Positions 8,498-12,319 of a stretch of DNA of 12,319 bases are shown piece after piece. The number at the start of each line of letters is the position of its first letter. Position 1 is the stretch's first letter. The translations under genes were made by a program, and so were the position numbers. The notes beneath the pieces were generated by a model that was not told the DNA's origin, ran no database searches, and worked only from the letters and a program-made list of their open reading frames with translations. This DNA comes from Gammaproteobacteria bacterium UBA6173 (GTDB lineage Bacteria > Pseudomonadota > Gammaproteobacteria > Pseudomonadales > Pseudohongiellaceae), in the NCBI GenBank assembly GCA_002422225.1, contig DITX01000070.1, positions 1 to 12,319 on the forward strand, read 5' to 3'.

Positions 8498-9736
8498 ATG
8501 GCGCTTTTTGTTCTGAAATTTGGCGGTACGTCGATGGGTTCAGTCGAGCGCATACAAGCGGTGGCTGATCGTATCATTTCAATGCGTAGTGGCGACCACG
8601 ACTTAGTTGTTGTGGTGTCGGCAATGAGTGGCGAAACCAATCGATTGATTGCGTTGGCTGAGCAGATTCAGTCTCAACCAACGCCCCGGGAACTTGACGT
8701 ATTGGTGTCAACCGGCGAACAGGTGGCTATGGCTTTGTTAACCATGGCACTCCATAAACGAGGCTGTTCAGCCAAATCGTTGACGGGTTCGCAGGTACAG
8801 ATTTTAACGGACGCGGCATACACTCGTGCCCGCATCCGACAGATCGACGACAAACGCATCAGAGCGGAGCTGGCGAACGGTTCGGTCGTGGTGGTGGCAG
8901 GGTTTCAGGGCGTTGATGAGCATGGCAACATCACGACGCTAGGGCGAGGTGGGTCAGATACGTCGGCGGTTGCACTTGCGGCAGCGCTGAAAGCTGATGA
9001 ATGTCAGATCTATACCGATGTAAAAGGCGTATATACAACAGATCCGCGTGTTGTAGATGATGCAAGGTTGTTACGTACTATTACGTTTGAGGAAATGCTG
9101 GAACTGGCGAGCCTTGGCGCAAAAGTGTTGCAGATTCGATCCGTAGAGTTTGCAGGCAAGTACAAGGTGCCATTACGGGTTTTATCAAGTTTTGAAGATG
9201 ATCCTGGGACGTTGATCAGCCTCGAGGAAAATAGAGAAATGGAAGCGCCTGTTATAGCAGGAATAGCATTTACCCGTGATGAGGCAAAAGTCACTGTATC
9301 TGGTGTGCCTGATGTACCAGGAGTGGCCTACACGGTATTGGGCGCTGTGGGTGATGCCGGCATTGATGTTGATGTGATTGTTCAAAACGCGGCAGCTGGC
9401 AATAGCACTGATATTACCTTCACGGTAAAGCGTCAGGATCTGGAGCAGGCGCGGGAAATTGTTGAGGGTGTTGCTGGCAGCATCGGCGCAGCGGGCGTAA
9501 GTGTCGATAAAAAAATAGCCAAGGTGTCTTTGGTAGGCGTAGGGATGCGCTCCCACGCAGGTATTGCGAGCTTGATGTTCAAGACGCTGGCTGAGGAAGC
9601 TATAAACATACAAATAATTACAACATCGGAAATCAAGATATCCGTTGTGATCGATGAAAAATATCTGGAATTGGCGGTGCGATCTCTGCACGCTGCCTTC
9701 GGGTTGGGGGAAGAGGCGTTGGCAGCATCTGTTTGA
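8498..9736 (+). CDS. lysC: Aspartate kinase (aspartokinase), ACT-domain regulated
   Basis: This enzyme phosphorylates L-aspartate with ATP to L-aspartyl-4-phosphate, the entry step to lysine, methionine, threonine and diaminopimelate. The 412-residue protein starts MALFVLKFGGTSMGS. Its amino-acid-kinase domain carries KFGGTS (residues 7-12), VVVSAMSGETNRL, the FQGVDEHGNITTLGRGGSDTS region and YTDVKGVYTTDPR. Two ACT domains follow, one beginning near AKVTVSGVPDVPG and one near AKVSLVGVGMRSH. These bind end-product amino acids for feedback inhibition in relatives. There is no homoserine dehydrogenase fusion. The ATG at 8498 is chosen over a TTG at 8489 because MALxVxKFGGTS is the family N-terminus; the ribosome site there is weak. 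An in-frame internal ATG at 9239 with GAGGA upstream could yield a separate regulatory chain (see finding). Confidence 0.97.
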   Translation: MALFVLKFGGTSMGSVERIQAVADRIISMRSGDHDLVVVVSAMSGETNRLIALAEQIQSQPTPRELDVLVSTGEQVAMALLTMALHKRGCSAKSLTGSQVQILTDAAYTRARIRQIDDKRIRAELANGSVVVVAGFQGVDEHGNITTLGRGGSDTSAVALAAALKADECQIYTDVKGVYTTDPRVVDDARLLRTITFEEMLELASLGAKVLQIRSVEFAGKYKVPLRVLSSFEDDPGTLISLEENREMEAPVIAGIAFTRDEAKVTVSGVPDVPGVAYTVLGAVGDAGIDVDVIVQNAAAGNSTDITFTVKRQDLEQAREIVEGVAGSIGAAGVSVDKKIAKVSLVGVGMRSHAGIASLMFKTLAEEAINIQIITTSEIKISVVIDEKYLELAVRSLHAAFGLGEEALAASV

Positions 9737-9817
9737 AGGTGCAGCCTGCGGCCTGGAAAGTGGCGCATAGCCGCGCGGACGTTTGTTTTGGGCAAATGAC
9801 TGCAAAAAGTGAATTGC

Positions 9818-9839
9818 CCGGTCTTCTTCAATAGACCGG
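9818..9839 (+). other. Hairpin in the lysC-csrA gap
   Basis: CCGGTCT at 9818-9824 and AGACCGG at 9833-9839 form a perfect seven-base-pair stem around an eight-base loop. No T-run follows (ACTAACAAGG instead), so it does not look like a normal intrinsic terminator for lysC, whose stop is 82 bases upstream. It may be an RNA structure at the head of the csrA leader, a processing site or a transcript 3' end. Confidence 0.5.
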
Positions 9840-9841
9840 AC

Positions 9842-9933
9842 TAACAAGGATATCAGCAGAACTTACGTAACTCCGTGAATACTTTTCAGGAAGCTGAAAG
9901 GAACGTTGCATGGATATCATGAATGGGAAAGGA
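9842..9933 (+). promoter_or_regulatory. Putative CsrA-binding leader of csrA (six GGA motifs)
   Basis: GGA occurs at 9848-9850, 9889-9891, 9900-9902, 9912-9914, 9926-9928 and 9931-9933, the last forming the csrA Shine-Dalgarno sequence. CsrA recognises GGA, best in hairpin loops, with a SELEX consensus RUACARGGAUGU. The first site reads ACAAGGATAT and fits it closely. The second lies at the top of an eight-pair stem (9882-9889 with 9894-9901, loop GAAG). The fourth lies at the edge of a small CATG/CATG hairpin (9909-9921). GGATATCA occurs twice, at 9848 and 9912. Negative autoregulation by CsrA is known in E. coli; that it happens here is an inference. Confidence 0.5.
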
Positions 9934-9948
9934 GAGACATCATGTTAA
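9910..9948 (+). CDS. Possible 12-codon upstream ORF overlapping the csrA start
   Basis: This small frame encodes MDIMNGKGETSC and stops at TAA inside the first codons of csrA, in a different frame. It has its own Shine-Dalgarno candidate, AAGGA at 9898-9902, seven bases before its ATG. The csrA ribosome site lies within it, so its translation would affect csrA initiation. The peptide has no recognisable domain. It may be chance; the support is the ribosome site, the spacing and the overlap. Confidence 0.25.
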   Translation: MDIMNGKGETSC

Positions 9949-10145
9949 TTTTAACGCGCCGAATTGGTGAAACACTAATGGTGGGCGATGATGTGACGGT
10001 GACAGTACTTGGTGTAAAAGGAAATCAGGTTCGAATTGGAGTCAATGCTCCAAAAGATGTTGCAGTGCATCGGGAAGAGATTTATCAACGTATCCAAAAG
10101 GAGCGTGGTGGCTCTGAGGGAGACGACAATCAAGGTAATATGTAA
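9942..10145 (+). CDS. csrA: Carbon storage regulator CsrA/RsmA (RNA-binding)
   Basis: CsrA is a small homodimeric protein that binds GGA motifs in mRNA leaders to block or alter translation and stability. It controls central carbon metabolism, biofilm formation, motility and secondary metabolism, and is itself titrated by small RNAs. The 67-residue product begins MLILTRRIGETLMVGDDV and contains VKGNQVRIGVNAPKDVAVHREEIYQRI. The RNA-contacting residues Leu4 and Arg44 are present. The C-terminal tail (KERGGSEGDDNQGNM) is variable in the family. The start is the ATG with AAAGGAG upstream (GGAG at 9931-9934, seven-base spacer). Upstream in-frame TTG codons would add residues absent from relatives. 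It lies between lysC and tRNA-Ser(GCU), its common position in Pseudomonas-type genomes. The GGA-rich leader suggests autoregulation. Confidence 0.98.
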   Translation: MLILTRRIGETLMVGDDVTVTVLGVKGNQVRIGVNAPKDVAVHREEIYQRIQKERGGSEGDDNQGNM

Positions 10146-10162
10146 AATTGTAGATATCAGCT

Positions 10163-10191
10163 CTGCCATTCTTTAGAAGTTGTGCTATGAT
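10163..10191 (+). promoter_or_regulatory. Promoter of tRNA-Ser
   Basis: CTGCCA at 10163-10168 (four of six to the -35 consensus) and TATGAT at 10186-10191 are 17 bases apart. TGC directly before the -10 makes it an extended -10 element. The GC-rich GCGCCC after the -10 is typical of stable-RNA promoters under stringent control. Transcription would begin near 10198, a few bases before the mature tRNA. Confidence 0.7.
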
Positions 10192-10204
10192 TGCGCCCGA
10201 TTTT

Positions 10205-10295
10205 GGAGAGATGGCCGAGTGGCTGAAGGCGCGCCCCTGCTAAGGGCGTATAGGTTAATACCCTATCGAGGGTTCGAATCCCTCTCTCTCCGCCA
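10205..10295 (+). tRNA. tRNA-Ser (anticodon GCU), reads AGC and AGU
   Basis: The 91-base gene folds as a class II tRNA. The acceptor stem pairs GGAGAGA with TCTCTCC (10285-10291), followed by G and an encoded CCA at 10293-10295. The D arm contains GGCCGAGTGGCTGAAGGC. The anticodon stem CGCCC/GGGCG encloses the loop CTGCTAA with anticodon GCT at 10239-10241. A long variable arm (around TATAGGTTAATACCCTA) is the serine hallmark. The T arm is GAGGG-TTCGAAT-CCCTC. No intron or mismatch is seen. Its place just after csrA is common in gammaproteobacteria. Confidence 0.98.
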
Positions 10296-10372
10296 TTATT
10301 TAATGGTGGATTCTTTGATGTGATTAAAGAGTTACACCTGTATCTGTTTTTGCAGATATATGAGATAAAGAT

Positions 10373-10410
10373 AGGCCGGTATCATGTGATGATTACCGGC
10401 CTGTTTTATT
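10373..10410 (+). terminator. Rho-independent terminator after tRNA-Ser
   Basis: AGGCCGGTA (10373-10381) pairs perfectly with TACCGGCCT (10394-10402) around a 12-base loop, and GTTTTATT follows. It lies 78 bases after the tRNA and should end the csrA/tRNA transcript. It could also stop transcription arriving on the other strand, although the A-tract needed there (ATAAAGAT) is poor. Confidence 0.85.
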
Positions 10411-10446
10411 GCAGTATTCTTGTTTATTTTCATTTTAAATCCCGTT

Positions 10447-10503
10447 GTTACTTGTAGTTACTTACTCAAAATTTTGCGATTGCTTGCAAATTTTGATTAC
10501 TTA
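10447..10503. repeat. AT-rich stretch with TTACTT repeats and an inverted repeat
   Basis: GTTACTT occurs at 10447-10453 and 10457-10463, and TTACTTA at 10458-10464 and 10497-10503. Between them, TCAAAATTTTGC (10466-10477) and GCAAATTTTGA (10486-10496) form an inverted repeat with one unpaired base and an eight-base loop. It lies downstream of the minus-strand TonB_C gene and may be part of that transcript's 3' end. No function is assigned. Confidence 0.45.
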
Positions 10504-10507
10504 TCAT

Positions 10508-10553
10508 CTGTTGCTGAATACGGGTGCTGACCAATTAGTCAAAACAGCAACAG
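10508..10553. repeat. Nested inverted repeats beyond the TonB_C stop codon
   Basis: CTGTTGCTG (10508-10516) and CAGCAACAG (10545-10553) are perfect nine-base inverted repeats. Within their 28-base spacer lies the near-palindrome TGACCAATTAGTCA (10528-10541), which pairs throughout on the minus-strand RNA if one G-U pair is allowed. The structure starts 22 bases after the minus-strand stop. No T-run follows on that strand, so it is either a Rho-dependent or processed 3' end or a protein-binding site. Confidence 0.45.
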
Positions 10554-10575
10554 TGTCTTTCTGATCACAACAATA

Positions 10576-10950
10576 TTATTCCGATCCAACAAAACTGAAC
10601 TTCATGCTGGTTCGAACTGGTGCTGCTTCACCAGCGTCAGCGATGACAGGTTCAAATTTCCAGTCACCAATTGCTGCCAGCGCTGCACGGCTGAATGCGC
10701 GGTAGCTTGACTCTGCAATAGCTGGTTCGGAAACGGTGCCATCAGGCATTACAGTAAATTCAACAACGGTATAACCTTCAACGCCAGACAATTCAGCACG
10801 ACGTGGATATTCAGGAATTGGTGTTTCGACCGCGCGCAATTCTTTGCTGCTTTTGTACAATTCTGTTGTGTCAGCGCTTGTACCAATAGAAATCAGTGAG
10901 CTACCAACCAGACCAGCCAGTACAGCAACTTTCAGTGTTAATGCTTTCAT
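10576..10950 (-). CDS. Exported protein consisting of a TonB C-terminal domain
   Basis: The 124-residue product has a signal peptide (lysines at 2 and 7, hydrophobic core, likely cleavage after Ala26 in GTSA-DTT). A TonB_C-type domain follows: PIPEYPRRAE near residues 44-53, then GYTVVEFTVMPDGTV and AALAAIGDWKFEP. True TonB keeps an N-terminal membrane anchor and a proline-rich linker. Both are missing here, and no exbB or exbD is nearby. It is therefore unlikely to transmit energy itself and more likely acts as a soluble periplasmic binding or envelope protein; that role is inferred. GAGGTG (10956-10961) sits five bases before the ATG on the minus strand. Codon choice is skewed (nearly all Glu as GAA, mostly GGT for Gly, GCT/GCA for Ala), suggesting high expression. 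I found no convincing promoter upstream. Confidence 0.88.
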   Translation of the reverse strand: MKALTLKVAVLAGLVGSSLISIGTSADTTELYKSSKELRAVETPIPEYPRRAELSGVEGYTVVEFTVMPDGTVSEPAIAESSYRAFSRAALAAIGDWKFEPVIADAGEAAPVRTSMKFSFVGSE

Positions 10951-11326
10951 AGGTTCACCTCAAAAAGTTTGATGATCAAATTTGGTTAATCCCATCCTGG
11001 GAAGTCCAACTGTCTACATCCAAAGACAATTACATCAAAGCAATGATTGTGCCATAAGTTAAAACATGAATAATTACAGTTAGATAGTGCAATTTGTAGG
11101 GGGGTTGATCTACTGCAGATGAGCGCTCAGTGCCCATTTTTAAAGCAGTGTGCACAACTACGAATCATAATAGGACAGCGTTTTGGAAAATGCTTGGGAC
11201 AGAGTGTTGTCATCTATTCGAATTGTTTTATGTTAGAGGCGTCTGCCTCTGAATAAATTCATGTTACCGTTCAAATTACATGGCGCTCGTTAGACAACCG
11301 CAATAACGTTACAAGAGGTCTTTCTT
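10951..11326. other. Long intergenic region, no intact gene
   Basis: I see no credible protein gene here. The part near 10951-11000 is the leader of the minus-strand TonB_C gene and includes the dyad TCCCA-TCC-TGGGA. A ten-base palindrome TGAGCGCTCA lies at 11120-11129. A hairpin with stem AGAGGC/GCCTCT (11235-11250, loop GTCT) lacks a T-run on either strand. A promoter-like pair at 11207-11234 points to the decayed gene that follows. I recognise no known small RNA. Confidence 0.6.
11207..11234 (+). promoter_or_regulatory. Promoter-like sequence upstream of the decayed lipoprotein gene
   Basis: TTGTCA at 11207-11212 (five of six) and TATGTT at 11229-11234 (four of six) are 16 bases apart. 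The expected start near 11241 would give a leader of about 85 bases carrying the AGAGGC/GCCTCT hairpin. It may be what remains of the promoter of the broken gene at 11327. Confidence 0.35.
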
Positions 11327-11513
11327 ACGCATCATCAATTGCTGCCGCTCGCAATTTGTTTAAGTTCCATGCTTGCCTGTTCATATCCTGGTGGGTCTGA
11401 GCAGGAAAGCAGCTTGGGTTCAACAAATACTGGTGTATCCATCGCGGTACTTTCGAGTCAGAAAGAGCATGTTACTGGCGGAACTGCCTTGATTGAGCAG
11501 ATAAAGCAGGTGA
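11327..11513 (+). pseudogene. Remnant of a lipoprotein gene, N-terminus DUF6351-like
   Basis: The frame reads a lipoprotein-like signal, LLPLAICLSSMLAC, followed by a low-complexity Ser/Gly linker. It then reads VSIAVLSSQKEHVTGGTALIE, which resembles the opening of DUF6351-family secreted proteins (VLSSxxxxVSGGDALV). Those proteins run to several hundred residues, but recognisable similarity here stops near 11500. The frame then runs antisense into the DUF2750 gene and ends at 11647. The expected start position holds ACG at 11327, eight bases after AGAGG (11314-11318), as if an ATG had mutated. The first other usable start is a TTG at 11339. I read this as the 5' stub of a gene lost by deletion. 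The family match is from memory of the motif and needs a profile search. Confidence 0.45.
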
Positions 11514-11900
11514 TCAGTCGTTGGTTTCAGGTGACAGCATTTGAGCCACGTCGGCAGGTTCCAACTCAAGGCCGCTCATTTCTAGATCCCAGTTTGGACC
11601 GACCATTGCATTGTCTTCATGTATGCCTGGCAACCACTCGCTCATAAAGTCTTCAAGGGTGATGGAGCGTGGCGCGTAGGTTTTCCACTCGTCGGTACAA
11701 AGCGCTGCGGCATAACGTTCATCTGACCAGAATGGAAATACCTCAGTGTCTTCAAATTCGACAGACGGGCAGATTGCCCAGCCATCGTCACCGTATAATC
11801 CCCATACCAGACCTGTTTGCTGAACTTGATCAATAAACAGTTCATAATTGGCTTCTTCGTTCTCCCCAAGGGTGGCGGGGAATTGGTTTTCCGTGCTCAT
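11514..11900 (-). CDS. DUF2750 family protein
   Basis: This is a 128-residue soluble, acidic protein with no signal peptide. It shows the conserved pattern of the DUF2750 family (PF11042): FIDQVQQTGLVWGLYGDDGWAICPS, then FPFWSDERYAAALCTDEW, DFMSEWLPG and VGPNWDLEMSGLELEPADVA. The function of the family is unknown to me; the tryptophan-rich conserved blocks suggest a compact single domain. The start ATG has AGGAG (plus-strand 11908-11912) seven bases upstream. A TACAAT -10 box lies close by on the minus strand. The gene is divergent from ppnN, with 95 bases between the start codons. Its stop codon lies next to the end of the decayed lipoprotein gene, so it may mark one edge of the rearrangement there. 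Confidence 0.85.
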   Translation of the reverse strand: MSTENQFPATLGENEEANYELFIDQVQQTGLVWGLYGDDGWAICPSVEFEDTEVFPFWSDERYAAALCTDEWKTYAPRSITLEDFMSEWLPGIHEDNAMVGPNWDLEMSGLELEPADVAQMLSPETND

Positions 11901-11927
11901 AAGCGTTCTCCTGCGCTGAAGGCGGCG

Positions 11928-11933
11928 ATTGTA
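11928..11933 (-). promoter_or_regulatory. -10 box of the DUF2750 gene
   Basis: The minus strand reads GCTACAATCGCCGCC. TACAAT is a good -10, followed by a GC-rich discriminator and a leader of about 20 bases. A -35 at the ideal distance is poor (ATGTAT with 17 bases); TTGATG occurs but at 20 bases. Activation by a regulator would explain the weak -35, but this is conjecture. Confidence 0.45.
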
Positions 11934-11958
11934 GCGGAATCAGACTCAGGATACATCA

Positions 11959-11975
11959 AATCCTCTTGAAGGATT
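11959..11975. repeat. Inverted repeat between DUF2750 and ppnN
   Basis: AATCCT (11959-11964) and AGGATT (11970-11975) form a perfect six-base inverted repeat around CTTGA. It lies 20 bases before the ppnN start and about 26 bases upstream of the DUF2750 -10 box. It could be an operator acting on both divergent genes or a small hairpin in the ppnN leader. A six-base stem can arise by chance. Confidence 0.3.
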
Positions 11976-11995
11976 CAGTAAAAAGGGTAGTGCTA

Positions 11996-12319
11996 ATGTC
12001 CGAATCAATGTCTAGTTGTCATGCACCAGTTGTCGATGCATCCATCAGCCCAAGTGGCAGCATGGAATTACTGTCACAAATTGAAGTGGAACGTTTGCGG
12101 GAAATTGGTCATGGCGAAGTCTATGAGCTGTTCAGACGTTGCGCCCTTGCAATTCTGAATTGCGATGACTCGTTTGATAGTGCCGACGAGGTCTATAGTC
12201 GCTACCCCGATTTCAGCATAGAGATCGTACAGCGCACCAGAGGAATAAAGCTGCGTTTAAAAAATGCCCCAGCCTGCGCGTTTGTTGACGGTGTCATCAT
12301 CAAGGGTGTGCGCGAACAT
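11996..12319 (+). CDS. ppnN: Pyrimidine/purine nucleotide 5'-monophosphate nucleosidase PpnN (YgdH), N-terminal part
   Basis: The first 108 codons run off the window edge. PpnN hydrolyses nucleoside 5'-monophosphates to a free base and ribose 5-phosphate, and in E. coli it is activated by the alarmone (p)ppGpp. The visible part is the N-terminal DUF4478 region: ISPSGSMELLSQIEVERL (residues 17-34), VYELFRRCALAILNCDD, the basic RTRGIKLRLKNAPACAFVDG stretch and IIKGVREH. Each block lines up with E. coli YgdH (SPLGSMDMLSQLEVDML, LYQLFRNCSLAVLN, FVDGRII). The catalytic LOG domain lies beyond the window. AGGG at 11984-11987 supports the ATG at 11996. The N-terminus is about ten residues longer than in E. 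coli; the ATG at 12008 is an alternative start. Confidence 0.93.
   Translation, partial: MSESMSSCHAPVVDASISPSGSMELLSQIEVERLREIGHGEVYELFRRCALAILNCDDSFDSADEVYSRYPDFSIEIVQRTRGIKLRLKNAPACAFVDGVIIKGVREH

Noticed and set aside
9185..9847. Long 220-codon open frame on the minus strand opposite the 3' half of lysC
   Set aside because: It is antisense to a well-conserved gene. Its translation is rich in Tyr, Arg, Cys and His with no recognisable domain, and no ribosome site supports it; it is a shadow frame.
9906..9941. Upstream in-frame TTG start adding 12 residues to CsrA
   Set aside because: CsrA proteins begin at MLILTRR, and the ATG at 9942 has a strong AAAGGAG site; the added residues match nothing in the family.
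11514..11647. Continuation of the lipoprotein-like frame over the DUF2750 gene
   Set aside because: This part is antisense to a conserved gene and its translation (Arg, Pro, Cys and His rich) no longer resembles the family, so it is not counted as coding.

Overview
The window looks like chromosomal DNA of a gammaproteobacterium, of Pseudomonas/Oceanospirillales/Cellvibrionales-like affinity. This rests on two familiar neighbourhoods: threonine synthase followed by recJ, and alaS-lysC-csrA-tRNA-Ser(GCU). It also rests on protein motifs such as SNFERY in ThrC and the 67-residue CsrA. Base composition is moderate and even. I see no insertion sequence, phage gene, CRISPR array or integrase. The genus cannot be fixed from the sequence alone.

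Left part (1-5682): the 3' end of thrC, recJ 25 bases behind it, then an ScsB/DsbD-type membrane thiol-disulfide reductase and an AI-2E-family membrane transporter. All four are on the plus strand. Middle (5683-10295): alaS behind a TATAAT box, lysC, csrA and a serine tRNA with its own extended -10 promoter. lysC makes aspartyl phosphate, the first intermediate for Lys, Met and Thr, and thrC makes Thr, so both ends of the threonine route lie here without being one operon. csrA has a roughly 100-base leader with six GGA motifs, two of them in small hairpins, and a 12-codon upstream reading frame that overlaps its start codon. Both suggest post-transcriptional autoregulation.

Right part (10296-12319) is more loosely packed. 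It holds a strong terminator, an AT-rich stretch of repeats and inverted repeats, and a minus-strand small exported protein that is only a TonB C-terminal domain. A 563-base stretch without an intact gene follows, and it contains what looks like the decayed 5' end of a lipoprotein gene (DUF6351-like). Then come a minus-strand DUF2750 gene and, divergent from it, the first 108 codons of ppnN, a nucleotide nucleosidase.

Most of the window is core housekeeping DNA. The points most worth checking are the csrA leader and its upstream ORF, a possible internal start in lysC that would give a separate regulatory subunit, the decayed lipoprotein gene with an apparent ATG-to-ACG start loss, and the orphan TonB_C protein. 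I do not see a clear new multi-gene system.
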